From positions 186,001 to 250,000 of the forward strand of contig QVRM01002145.1 in NCBI GenBank assembly GCA_003439945.1: a DNA stretch of 64,000 bases, in the 5' to 3' direction. Below, in pieces: positions 35,486 to 47,379 of this stretch. The notes beneath the pieces are model-generated. The model was not told the DNA's origin and did not search any database. It worked only from the letters and a program-made list of their open reading frames with translations. Each line of letters begins with the position of its first letter. Position 1 is the first letter of the stretch. Source of the stretch: Dermanyssus gallinae (Eukaryota; Arthropoda; Arachnida; Mesostigmata; Dermanyssidae). The position numbers and the translations under genes were made by a program.

Positions 35486-38400
35486 CATATATAGGGTCTA
35501 TCAGAAGTATTTGAAGCTCTATATAGAAAATTGTTGAGCTCGTTAAAGAGAATATTTTTTCTAATGAAACGTGGTCTCTGAGAAGTCTTGTTTCGGAGTG
35601 AAAGTGATATTACTAAAATCCCTGACACTGGTGTTATTGCCCGACATAGGAGCACAAAATGTGCGGTTGCAAGACAACCAGTTTTCCTATACAGAAACAA
35701 AGCACATCGTGAGAAAATTCCGCTTCTTCAGAAGGACATATAACGCCGGCCAGATAATGCGACGTAGTCGTTTGGAAGAGAAAATTAAGTTATTTTATTA
35801 GCTTCCACGCCCAATACTTCAAAATCATAATCCTACAAGCATTCGCAGTGCTCAAAACTAACACACGCAGGCAACTGCGCATTTCACAAGGATCCTTTTT
35901 GTACCAAATCTATGCCTATGCGAGATTGTGGAGTAATTAAGATTTTTCGGCGGGTATGTCGAGATTAAGTGCCTGCATAAATGACCTACTATATTAGATA
36001 AATTACTCGTCATAGCTCTAGAAGCACGTATAACTATATATTTCCTTTTAGTAACTGCTCAATTGTACATACGCGAGTCACCCTACATATTTGGTAGTGC
36101 CTGCAAAGATTTCGATGGGCTTCTTGAAATATGCCAGGCATTGCTCAAACGCCCTCAGCAGCGGAGGCTATCCTGGAGACCAGCTCTTCAAGACACTCGA
36201 CCGGAATATTATGGGCGAGAGCCTTTAGGTGACCTCCAAAAAAAAATCGAGACTTGATAACTCGGGAGATCGCGATGGCCAAGCGATCGGCTCGCCTCGG
36301 CCAATAGTTTTGAGCGTTGCGTATGGTCGCAGGGTGATGATTTTAAATTATTGGACGCGAAAGCTAATTGAACTTCACTTTTTGCAAATTCCCTTTTAAA
36401 CGATCCGGTCGCACCTTCAAGCCGGCGTCATCTGCCCTTTAGAGACAGCAGAATTTTCTCACGAACATGAAGGTGCGCTTAGTTTCTGGTTGTCTCGCTA
36501 TCGCATATGTTGTGCTCTTATGTCGAGCAACGACACTAGTGTCACGGATTATAGTAATTTCACTCTCATTCCAAAAGAAGACTTCCCAGAGACCATGTTA
36601 CATTCGAAAAAATATTAACCTTACTTAACCGAGCTCTACAATTAACCATAATTTTTTTTAATTTTGGTTTATTTAACGAAACTGCTGAGTTCAACGGAAC
36701 ATTTCACAACGCCTAAGTGCTCAGAAAATAAAAATGATTGGACGAGGTAAAAAAATCACACTCTACAAAATTCCAAAAATAATGCTCTGTATAAGCGCTT
36801 TACACAAAAGATAGTCACAATAGATATTCAGAATCACAACGACTTCAATACAACATTTTGTGCGTTTATTAGAACGCCGAACAATAAATGAGACAACACG
36901 TTCGCAAATATACATTCAAACAATGCAGTCCATTCGTACAGCATCTTTATAATGCGCAACAACTATAGGCAATTACACATAGACAATTTTAACTATCCAA
37001 TTTAAGAAAATACCTAGATCACAGGGGAGGTTCAGGCTGTGAAACGAAGACTATTTCACAGACTGTTCTATTATTATTATTTATATAAGTTGGTTATGTT
37101 AGCACTTTGGAGTGGACAATTGACTCCGCGCGAACGTGTGATTACGGGTTCTCTAACCCAGGGTCAGCCCAGTTCAACAATGTGCCCCGAGCAGACGCTG
37201 CATTTCCTCCTTGAATGTCGAGCGACAGTTCCGTCTATTTATTTAATTTCGCAAGCAAAGAGGTGTTTCGCAGTGAGGCATCTAATGTTCTTGGGAATGC
37301 AGGTCAGGGAAATGGCATGCAAGTTTGTATTCGCTATACATCAAGGATAATGAGGGCACTAGAACAGTTGTTGCACGTTTAGCTAACTATCGACTAGTGA
37401 TAGGAACTAATGGAAACGCGATCCCCGTGGGTACAATACCTCGCGAAATTTGATATGCTAACATCGAAACCCGCAGCGTGTATAATTCTTCCACCGTGAG
37501 TAGGTTGAATCGATGGAACAAGTCACTTAACCTCCTAGAAAAAATGGCTCTAAGTGCGTCATTCTGTATTACTCAAGTTCTCCAGAGAATTACACCATAG
37601 CCACCACCCCAGAAAAGTTAAAAATCCAGATAGGGATGCCATCTCATGTTCTCCTTGAGAACGAGCCCCAGACACCTAGCGGTCTGCGAGAGCTCAATAT
37701 TTCGACGCTTGAGTAACAGGTTGTCAGATAAAGCCAGCAGCCTCGGCGATAACCGAAAAAACTATGAAATTGGTTTTATTAGCATTGACAACTAGTCTTA
37801 AAGTGTTAAAAATGCTAATTCTGTTGTTAACATTTAGGAGCGACAGGTGCAACCCCGTATACAAATTCCGATGATTTACTCCGAACAACAGAGTCGTGTC
37901 ATAAGTAAAAGCTATAGCAGAGCCATGGTTTAATGCCGGGACTTTTAGTACATTAAAACTTAAAAACAAGCGAGCCTTGAAGGTACGGATATCGCCACCG
38001 CGAAGACACTAAAAGTGAACCAGACAACCGTCTGCATTAAGCAACCCTGCTGAGCAAGCATATACATATATATATTTAAATATATTTTTCTACTTACCGG
38101 TGGCATAAATAGCTGCTTTATAGGGTCTGGCCTTTGCATCAACGATTCCATCCTGGAACGCTGTTTTGTAGTCCTGGCCCACAACTTTGACGTATTTTAC
38201 TAAAATAAAGAGAATACACATTATCTCTGTTATTTAAAAACATATCGCGTCAATTCTGTTTGTCGAGAAATTGCAATCACTTTCCTCTACTCCCTTTTTG
38301 GTTATTAATGTGATCGGTCACATATTTAACAATGGAGAGAACAATTTGTCAATAATGTGATTCCATGCTAATGGACTAATTGTATATATATTTCATCACT

Positions 38401-38583
38401 TTCCTCGTCTGCTGTTGATGAGGTTGCCGTCTATGAATTGATGCTGTTATGGACTATCGGTTTGTACTACTATTAACTCTCAAAGAAAAACTGAAACATT
38501 AGGCTAAATAAAAATAAACAAGAACAAAGAGGTATCCCTTAGTCTTGCTTGTAAACAGTGTCACACATATGTAACATTAATAA

Positions 38584-38643
<60 letters not shown>

Positions 38644-39165
38644 TATGTATGTATATATATATATATAAGCATTCGCATGTGGAAGAAAATGGGTGCTTGC
38701 AGGTGCATTCAATCATCAAGATGTTTATTTAAAAACAAATTCAGTGCTGCATTTTAGGCTGCGGTGTCTTCGCAGATTTGCATATAGACGCGTGAGGATT
38801 GGATTAAGATATATAGTTACTAGAAGTTCATACAAACGGTTGAGAGTTAGTACTGGCGAGTACAAGGAAAATCATTCTCTAAAATGTAGTTGGGAGTAGC
38901 AGCACATGGGCTGAAAATAGAACAAATGAAATGAAGGAAAAAAGAAGAGAGAGACACGAGTGCGCGGATCACTTCATTAATTGATGACACGCTCAATAAC
39001 CGGACTGAGCGGGAGTTTTCCCACGGTGTCCGTCGGACAGTAGCAGTGCGCACCTGCTTTCTCAACTAGACCGCCACGCAGCCTCTCGGGTAGTTCAAAT
39101 TTCGACGAAATTCGCTGACACTTTTCGATCAGACTCGCCGCCGAGCGGCGCAAGGGGGCCGCCAT
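31783..39165 (-). CDS. TIMM29: TIMM29 homologue, TIM22 complex subunit, four exons, 209 aa
   Basis: Exons: 39165-39054, 38199-38098, 33227-33080, 32050-31783; GT/AG splice sites and phases (1, 1, 2) all agree, with no frame break. TIMM29 is a subunit of the TIM22 translocase of the mitochondrial inner membrane, which inserts multi-span carrier proteins. Recognition: N-terminal MAAPLRRSAASLIEKC, then VDAKARPYKAAIYATGAVLT (ARP..AA.Y entering a membrane segment), NQLLNQGRLERYNLIFCSIL, QLYPARCDFYEPTYFE, and the strongly conserved DIGAFGRWWRIEKHMTDYDI followed by NENEF. The start ATG has AAG before and G after it. The protein stops soon after the NENEF block, so it lacks much of the longer C-terminal tail of the vertebrate form (about 260 aa). 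A (TA)n array begins at the base after the stop, and AATAAA (plus TTTATT at 31679-31684) follows about 100 bases downstream. Confidence 0.9.
32471..32544 (+). repeat. Tandem duplication, ~43 bp period
   Basis: AATATGGCTATTTTTCTTTA followed by GCCCACA occurs twice (about 32475-32501 and 32518-32544), in TIMM29 intron 3. Confidence 0.9.
33600..35000 (+). mobile_element. Non-LTR retrotransposon ORF2 relic with YADD box, in TIMM29 intron 2
   Basis: About 33650-33850 has APWHNQECPSCKHYMIQAYI, the endonuclease-to-RT linker style. About 34270-34520 has DPLAPSSYRDI, QQQGFRRGRSTMTAS and an AFNTV block. About 34595-34750 has TTGVAQGDNLSPLLFSVLVS and VDALMYADDLVLYSRS, the catalytic core. Several frame changes and stops show it is not active. 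It is antisense to the host gene. Confidence 0.87.
36060..36330 (-). mobile_element. DDE transposase C-terminal relic
   Basis: On the minus strand, after NYWPRRADRLA, the reading FFFGGHLKALAHNIPVECLE and ELVSRIASAAEGV then MPGIFQEAHRNLCRHYQICR follows the end of a mariner-type transposase common in arthropods (family form: SPDL.PLDFFLWG.LK...Y..P). There is a stop inside, and the catalytic aspartate segment is degraded. It lies in TIMM29 intron 2. Confidence 0.65.
37480..37970 (-). mobile_element. Second non-LTR reverse transcriptase relic in TIMM29 intron 2
   Basis: Minus strand: HGSAIAFTYDTTLLFGVNHR (degenerate DD box), LRLVVNANKTNFIVFS, then LSQTARCLGLVLKENMRWHP, which matches the thumb segment LG..LD..L.W..H. 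Orientation is opposite to the relic at 33600-35000. A plus-strand fragment at 37039-37350 (CPEQTLHFLLECRA) resembles the zinc-binding tail of such elements but in the other orientation. Confidence 0.75.
38585..38670. repeat. (TA)n with TATG interruptions
   Basis: About 80 bases of TA repeat in TIMM29 intron 1 with a few GTATG variants. Confidence 0.9.
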
Positions 39166-39908
39166 CTTCTCACGAATGAGCAGACAGCCCGCCAAGTTAG
39201 CGGCGGTGCCCCGACAAGTCCAACGTTCGCAAACACACAGGCTCCCCTCACTGCCCACACCATGTAGTCGGGGAACTGTCGGCTCTCTAAGGAACTCAAC
39301 AGACAAATATCATTATAAATATTGTAAAAACAACATAATATTACATACTGTTCAGTCATGATTTAAGTTGTTGTGTCGGGTTTACTGATATGCATAATAG
39401 GCATATATATGAGGGATACAAAATTAAAGGACAATCGAATCCAAATCTATAGCGGGTCAGGGCCCGCTAAATTGGTCGTGTTGTTGTTGTTGCTGCTCTT
39501 GTTGTTGTTGTTGTTGTTGTTATTGTTGTCGTAGTCGTCGTGTCTGAGTGATGTCGTGTGAGCTGGCCAGTGACAGAAGAGAGCTATTTGCAGATGCTGC
39601 AAGTTAACTAGGCCCTTACTATTGTTGTTGTTGGTGCACTTATTGCTGGTGAGGGTTTTCGACAAAGTGGAGTTCATTATTTTCCGTCATCATCGTCGCT
39701 GTCGTCGTCAGCAGCAGCAGCAGCAGCTGCTGCTTGAGGTGTCAAACCTGATTCGTAGTGGTGTATCTATCTGATCGTGGTAGGTCCCATCTGCCTAGCA
39801 CCGACCTCAGGTGGAGCGAAGCTCAAGCCAAGCGCGGCCAACGCCAACGAAAGAATAAATGCTCCGTCTTCTAGTCTAGATCTGTGCGGCGAGGCAAAGC
39901 AGGCCAAT
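39166..39908. promoter_or_regulatory. Head-to-head interval between TIMM29 and YIPF1/2
   Basis: The two start codons, on opposite strands, are about 740 bases apart. The interval holds (TTG)n at about 39476-39530, a (GCA)n/(CTG)n palindromic run at about 39705-39735 and no coding exon I trust. An in-frame stop precedes the first YIPF ATG, so some of this is 5' UTR. A shared bidirectional promoter is inferred from layout only. Confidence 0.5.
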
Positions 39909-40512
39909 ATGATGAACAACAACAACAATAATAACAATAATGCTAATAATCCGCCGACGGCGCAGATTATCGACTTCGACGTAAGTATAATGTGTAGGTA
40001 AATAGATGGATAGATAGGTTTTTGTTCTTATTTTCATTAGTCACTTACATTTGTACAAGAGTCCACAGAGCTCCTCAGAGCCTTCAAAGGTTAGTGTGGG
40101 GTGTTTGTTATAAATGCCTTCTTCTTCTTATTATTATTATTATTATTATCATCATTATTGTTATTAGTTTGTATAGTGTCAAAAATAAATCATTATCGTA
40201 TCCGGATGAGACTAGCGTAAAGTACTTAATATAATTTGTTTGGCATTTTGTGTCTTTGTGTCATAGTATGTTGTGTTGTGCAATCATTGTTATATATATA
40301 TATATATATATATGATTGATTGGTTTATTCGCTTGACAAGTGTGTCTACACACATCACTCTTCTATATCAGGGGCGCATAACGCTGCAGCTATTAATTAC
40401 CTATATTGTAGCCCCCTGTTTTTTTTGGCCTTTATGTGTTGAGCACCTTCCATCGGGATAGCCTCTGTTTTGTAATCTCTACCTGTGCCTTTTTTAATCC
40501 TAGCGCCTCCCC

Positions 40513-40563
<51 letters not shown>

Positions 40564-41351
40564 GATCTCCTAGAATTCGCCCAACAAACGTGGGGGCGGA
40601 AAAGTGGTTGTATCAGGCTTTTTATATCCTGACAGATCTCCACTACATCTGCGATTGCTAGAGCCCTAGTCATCCTATCGATGAACCAATCACACCTGCG
40701 TGTTTGGAGGAAAATGTTTGCATCTATTGAATAGCATTCTATGTTAGCTCAAAACAGAACAAAGGCTGTATGGAAGATTATTTTTAAGAAATTAAATTCT
40801 TTGTAATTCTTCTATTTTAGCTTTAACGCCTAATTACCCAGTTTAGAAGGCATTTCCGCCCCCTTGTTCCATTGAGAATTTTTTTTTGTCGAGTTGTTCT
40901 AAATCCCAAAGTTTGTTGGACGAATCCTGAGAGACCATATATAATATTGGATACTAGTACGTTGAGTGTAAGCACACGCACGCAGTTATCAGTACTTTTT
41001 TTTACAAGGCACAGTAATACATTTTACGCGAAAACAATAACATATGACGAATTTCACTTTGCGTTTTTTTTTGCTCTGATTGCAGAACTATGACCCATTT
41101 GGTGCCAATGGTATGTAGACGCGCCTTGTGTAAAGCCGACAACGATAGATCGACCATTTTGCATACATATATATTCCTCAGTTGGGCAAGATTCTTGTTT
41201 CTGCTTCGGGTGGTAAGCGTGCCGAGGAGTCCCTACGCCAAAGGCAGTTGCTTCCCGTGCAACGCGGCATCGCCGCAGCGGTTCGCGAAACCTGGGTAGA
41301 GCGATCCGAGCCTCGGCGTTTTTATGACGTCTCCTTACTTAATAATAAGTG

Positions 41352-41383
<32 letters not shown>

Positions 41384-44326
41384 TTTTTGAGGTGCTTCAG
41401 AAGAGTGAGGAAACTGTTGTGTGCATTATTAGAGCTTCAGCTGCTTATAAAACTGAAACAATAGTAATAATTATTAAACTGAACTAATAGTAATCGTTGC
41501 CTTCATCATCATGTACTATTTATCAATCATCATCAGTACCATACCAGTAGAATTATTACTATTTAGTAGATAATTATAGTTACTTACAAAAATTAGTTCT
41601 AGTATTACCACGAACAGTGGAAGCAAGACTGACTGGCGTTTCAGAATGCTTTAAAACACGAAATTTCAACATTTGACAAAATTACACCGCGAAAAAATTA
41701 TACAGCCAGCAAGATTCATGTCTTAGCGAGCTAATTGAGCGGAATTACGACATTTGGGCTCATTTAACGGCTCGAAGTGAGCGGAGTGAACTTCCCGTTA
41801 AGTCGGATGACCTCAAAAGTGCGGTTTGATATAGCGTTGAACAATTTTAAGATGACGTTCCTCGCCCCAAGCTTTCACAATTGTTTTTTGTCGGTGCAAA
41901 CCTTTTGGGCAAGCCAGCTCCACACATTCTTGATGATATTAAGATCATGTGAGACTGTAGACCAGCGAAGGACCTCAATGTGACGTTGTTTGAACGAGCT
42001 TCCAATCAGCCTGGCGGTGTCAATCGGAGCGTTATCGTGTTGAAAAACGAAGTCTGGCCCTCCCATGAGCTCAAAGTACGCTGATTGCTCTTCTGGTAGA
42101 TCCCAGTAGCGCGTCGAATAAACACGACCATCTAAAAACACAACTGACGACCTTGTATGATACCCGACAGCGGCCCAGATCACCACCGAACTGCCAGCTT
42201 AGTGAAGTTTTGAAAAAATGCGTTCTTCCTTGCGCACATCGTGCAAATAATAGTTAAATCTATTCGGCCCATCAAAGTTGAATTTTGTTTCATCCGAAAA
42301 GAGCACTCTGTGCCACTCAGTGGCCAACGACGTCGTATTGTGGGCTCTCAGTGATCTATGTCATCGTATCGCGGGCGAAGTCAAGACGAGCTTTCAGCGG
42401 TCAGCGGACAATCGTGGTTTTCTCTTGTGTTTTTTCTTGTGAGCCAATGTGTCGTCCGGAGGAGGTTTTGCACATTTCGCACGTTCGTTTGCACACCAGC
42501 CGCCGCCAATTGCCCTTGCCGAGAGTGCAGAGTATGACGCTTGCTTCAGAATTGCACGCTTGCTTCGTTCTGAAATGGCATTTAGACGCCCGGTACTCTT
42601 TTTTTAAGGCGTAATTTTTACCTAAATTCACGAAGTTGTTTATTACTTGGGGAAACGCCCCAATCGACAGGAAAGTTCGCGATTAGAGAAACCGACGTCC
42701 TTATAAGTCTTGATTTAGACCTTTTCGTCACTCGTAAGGCACCGAACTAAGCTCATCGTTCTAACACAGAAAAAACTTCTGGTAGGAGGTCTGCTTTTGC
42801 TTCCGTCGAGCCGTAAAACAAGCCCGAGCGTCGTTATTCAGCTTAATTCAGTCGCTAAGACATGCATCTTGCTAGCGGCTATATCATTTATTCACTGTGT
42901 AGCTGCGTCAAATACAGAGATCTCGTCGTTCAAAGTAATTCGGAACCCCAAATACCGATGGATGTCTCCGCTGTTACTTTATGAACATGTATCACTGCAG
43001 TATTCGCACGATTGGCTAAAATAAATGCGTGTAATGCAAAAAAAGTTTAAAATTTAAAAAACGGGAGGCTGTATACTTTTCACGGACTGTATATATATAT
43101 ATATATATATATGTTTCGTTTTTAATTTAGGTTACAGTATGACCTTCCAAATAGACAGTCGTCGACCTGCCACTTCGATACGCGTAGTTTCTGTGTTCTG
43201 TCGTTTTTCGTCCTGTTTCCCGCGCGTTTTTGTGCGTGGGCATAGGCAATCTAGGCTATGTAACACCGTACGCAACTGTTGTTGTACCGATCTTTGCTAC
43301 TATGGTTCTCGTTGTTTGGCTGCTGCTGCTGTTGCCATTGCTTTTGTTCGTGTCATGACTTTGATTGCTGCTTTTGTCGCCTCTGTGCAAAAGACATGCT
43401 GCCCGGAGGACTGTACGGCGCTAATGACGTGAACCCGTTCAACATCGCAGGCAACAATAACAACAACGTCAACATTAACAACAATGACAACTATACTAAT
43501 CGGGCCAACAACCGGAACGAGGTGAACAATAATCCTGCGTTTAGCCCAACGTCGGCGACAACAACGGCGATTCCTGTTGCAATAGGACCAACGACCTTTG
43601 GAGCTCCTCCACCACCTGGCGGAGGAGGCGCTGCTGTAAGCAAGCATGAAATTTAATACAGTCCTGCGCTTTAGGGGGAATAGTAACAGGTTTCATGTAA
43701 AGTGCACACGTCTTTTCGCACGAGAGCAGCACGAAGCTACACAACTAGTTGAGTACTCGCAGAGCGTTTTTCGAGCTGTGCGGAAGCAGTATTGATTATT
43801 TCGCACTGGGCGACAGTGACCATGGATCCTTAAGAATATCATACTTTACTAGTCTCAAATGGGCGTTTATGAGCCAGGCATACGAAGTGTATTAAACGGC
43901 ACGAGTAGTACGCGATAGGTGGATTATATTGATTACTTTCTTGTATGTGACGGCGTTTTATGTTTGCCATTTAGAGGTAGTAATAGCTTTGTTTGCATGT
44001 TCCTCTCTCGATCTTATTTCAAATGCCATCAGCAGGACGGAAGTGGTCAACCGGAGAAAGCGGCCAGCATCTTTTCCGTCGGCTACTACAGGATCTTCTT
44101 TGACATTCAAGGCGACCAGGTGCTACAAAGAGCATGGGCATCTCTGCTACCCCAGAAAGGCCATCTCGAACGAAACATCTGTGACAATCCCGACCTTTAC
44201 GGTAAAGGATGGCGAGATTAACCACGAAGCTCATGAAATGCATGAATCCGTGCAAATTTGTATTTTAAGCGTGTTTACTAAATGTCTACCAAACATGACG
44301 CGATAATAATGAATATATATATATAT

Positions 44327-44405
<79 letters not shown>

Positions 44406-44664
44406 TACCGGATACCGACGATAAGTACGCGTTATTTATACTTCATCATGCTGATGATGCGTCGTTATGAGACCCAGCTGCAGTGGCGATCCGCAGTGAG
44501 GCTTCAGTAGAGTGAGGCGGATAGCAGCTTCATGTGACACCGTTGTGTAGTTTATCGGTCTTTGCCCTATTTGCCATAAAGTGCTCTAACTCTGATCTCG
44601 GTAAATCTGTAGGAAGAGTTTACAAACCTGGTCTCTTCCCCCCTCCCCATCTGTCTGTCCCCTT

Positions 44665-44701
<37 letters not shown>

Positions 44702-46232
44702 TCGACGGTATTTGCTGGTTTGCTTTTATTCATTATGTTTGTATCTCGATACTAGTAAGCGTATATCAATAATAATAATAAAAATATTATTATTATTATT
44801 ATTATGACCCATGCATAAACGACGATCAAAGCATTCGTTGCTTTACGTTTCAGGTCCCGTATGGATCGCGGTTTCGCTGATCGTGTCGTCAGCCATATCG
44901 CACGGCATAGCACAGTTCATACAAAATGCGCCGAACTGTGTCGCCGTCGACACTGATATGCGGCGAACCTCGTTTGTCGCTTCAGTGGCTTTCCTCTACG
45001 CTTTCCTGCTGCCGGCTGCCCTGTGGGCGTTCCTCAAGTACCAGGATGCCAGCTCTCGCCAGCCTCTCCCCAGCTACATGTGCCTCTATGGCTATTCGAT
45101 GGCCGTCTTCATACCGATCTCGGTTTGTTCTTAGTTGTGTTCTACGGTTAAAGTTGTACAGCGCAGTATTCTTCTACTCCGTGTGGTGTGCAAAATTTGC
45201 GAAAGATTTCGCTACCGTTTTCTCCGTTTACAAGGCCCGCGAATGACCGCATGCCAATACCTAATGACAGAGCATTATCCTAGTGCTTTAATTAGTGATT
45301 AGGTACTATATTGACGTCGATTACTTATTTTACTCAGAGTCAATCTTGATGAAGTGTTTGTAAGCCACTTTTATGCAATCTTTTACAACATCCCACGTAT
45401 GTCACCCAAAACATGAGTTATATTTGAAACACATTTTGCACGTGGCAACAAATTGGCTATTGTCGACAGTGTATTTTGATCGCTTTACGCGTTGTTTACT
45501 TTTAGATTACTGTTACTGTTGCAAATCTCGTGGCTTCTGTTTTTACCGTTATTTGTTAGAAGTTCAGCACGGCAACGCTACAATAATTTTCGATACGTTC
45601 CCGAGGAGAAGAGGCCTCGAGGAACTGACGTATATAAACTGTTTAATGTACGTTTACCGGCTGGCCATAGCAGTGTGGTAACAAAATACATTAATAAGCT
45701 TTAAGTAAAATATTATTATTGTTTATGTACACAAACCTACCGCTATTGTCTGTGTTTATTGTTACTGGTTAATCGTTTTTGGGGGACCTGCATGTTATTC
45801 GTTATTTGTTATGTTTGTTCATTGTCATTGTTGCATTGTTATTGTCTATGATGATGATTATGATTATGGTTTGCAATCGCTCACTTTCAATGTTCTCCAT
45901 CCACCTCTTCCACCCTCCTCATGCAGATCCTGTGGGTGATCCGAATACCGGTAATCTCTTGGCCGGTGATGCTCATTGCGACAACCGTGTCCGCCTACTC
46001 GTTAGCCATGTCGCTTTGGCCTTCGCTGATGGGTCTTCAGCCCACCGTGCGTCTCAGCCTCGTTTTCCTCGTCCTCGTGCTTCACCTGGGGCTGGCTGTC
46101 TCGCTGGGCGCATACGCCTTTGAGCCATCCGTCATCGATGCCGCCCGTATCGTTGTTCCGAACTTGCCTGCCGGCCCGACTACGACGCCGTCATCGACAA
46201 CAACAACCACCAGAGCTGCTGCCTCCGCATAA
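39909..46232 (+). CDS. YIPF1: YIPF1/YIPF2-type Yip1-domain Golgi membrane protein, six exons, ~359 aa
   Basis: Exons: 39909-39980, 41086-41110, 43394-43635, 44036-44201, 44854-45122, 45927-46232; GT/AG sites, phases 0, 1, 0, 1, 0, no frame break. YIPF proteins are five-helix membrane proteins of the Golgi and endosomes that bind Rab GTPases and act in vesicle traffic. Evidence: SVGYYRIFFDIQGDQVLQRA and SLLPQKGHLERNICDNPDLY, then GPVWIAVSLIVSSAIS (helix 1), FLYAFLLPAALWAFLKYQ (helix 2), CLYGYSMAVFIPISILWVI (helix 3), AMSLWPSL and two more helices, and a Pro/Thr-rich end (LPAGPTTTPSSTTTTT) that resembles the vertebrate YIPF1 tail. The N-terminal half is unusual: poly-Asn runs coded by AAC/AAT repeats and a 25-base microexon (NYDPFGAN). 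Only exon 1's start is uncertain: the first ATG after an in-frame stop is used, but an upstream exon cannot be excluded. A likely poly(A) signal AATAAA is at 46484-46489. Confidence 0.92.
40518..40561. repeat. (TA)n array at the edge of a MITE-like element
   Basis: About 44 bases of pure TA repeat; the MITE-like element at 40566 begins five bases after it. Confidence 0.9.
40566..40936. mobile_element. MITE-like element, copy A (~370 bp)
   Basis: The ends are imperfect inverted repeats: TCTCCTAGAATTCGCCCAAC at 40566 and, at 40911-40936, GTTTGTTGGACGAATCCTGA followed by GAGA. The internal sequence (about 40738-40910) matches the reverse complement of 56365-56530, including the block around ATGTTAGCTCAAAACAGAAC. 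It has no coding capacity and lies in YIPF intron 1, between TA-rich flanks, which fits a Tc1/mariner-type TA target site. Confidence 0.8.
41860..42640 (-). mobile_element. Tc1-like transposase relic in YIPF intron 2
   Basis: Minus strand: KFNFDGPNRFNYYLHDVRKE, then VVIWAAVGYHTRSSVVFLDG, then DFVFQHDNAPIDTARLIGSS and VSHDLNIIKNVWSWLAQKV, the catalytic core of Tc1-like DDE transposases (QDNAP..TA and SPDLNPIEN..W positions). The second catalytic motif has H-D-L-N-I in place of P-D-L-N-P. Frame breaks upstream (about 42200 and beyond) show decay. The N-terminal part to about 43020 is too degraded to be sure. Confidence 0.82.
44310..44402. repeat. Long (TA)n array in YIPF intron 4
   Basis: About 90 bases of TA repeat with one CATATA interruption; the array is among the longest in the window. 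Confidence 0.9.
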
Positions 46233-47379
46233 GTCACTTGACCGTTGTAAATTGCAGGCTAGCGAACTTGCGAGTGAGCGTTTACATCGGTTACTACTAC
46301 CTCCTGCGTCTCGTGACGCTCGATTGCTCCATCCACCTTAAGCACATTACCAATTTCGTCACCACTGTACATTTCAACAAATACACCATCATGCGCTATA
46401 ACTAACTAACAACATGCGCGCACTGACAGTAAATAAGTAAAACCACCACAACAACTTGTTCAAAAACGTGTCACTTGGAAGTAAATAAATACATGCGATA
46501 AGCTGTAAGAATTACGCTGAAAAGGAACATAAGCGGGGGAGTGAGGGGAACAAGACAGGGAGGCTAGAACGAACGTGCCCACTGTCGAGAATATAACAGT
46601 ATCACATCTGATGTGGGATATATATATATATATATAGGCCTTGACGTGACACTAATTATCTTACAGTTGTATCCGGATGACTTACCGTAGTAGACTCGTT
46701 TCTAGGTTGAAGAGTATGGCAATGCTGGTGATATATTGGTGTGAGGTATATCTAGCAGATCTCGATAATGCGGAGATTCCTAAAGGCGGACCAGGGCTTA
46801 GACAATGATTTGTAAGCAGGCTTCTGGCGGGAGTTGTCACCGCTCGCGCGGGAGGTTGCAATGCATTGACGTGGCAATTGATTTTCGACATAACGATGAA
46901 CTAGTCAGAACCTAGCGTAATGTCGAAGTGGAGATTCTGGTCTTCAAAGCTTGATAAATAAAAATATGGAACCAAGAAAGCATCCGGACAGTTGTGGTGG
47001 CACGAATTCCCACTGGCGTCCGGAACGATCACGTTCTGCTCACTGAGTGACAAACGCGTGTTTTGCTAAATCGAGTACAATGTACGCTCTCGTTGAATGC
47101 TACAGAGCTCGCGTCGTATACCATACTTTATCATCATCATATATACCACACTTTATAAAACAGGCAAAGCTCCGAGTCGCACAACTCCCTAGTAATGTCG
47201 CTAATATACTTAGAACTCATTGCCTAATGTTTAATCCAAAACATATCTAGTGCCTTTGTGTATCCTAATAATACTAACAAAATCGAGTACATTTTATAGT
47301 AGATATTTTTGTAATACTTTATAATATAAAGTCACAAGAAACAAAAGCCGGGATTAGGGAGGTTGCGAAAATATAGAAA

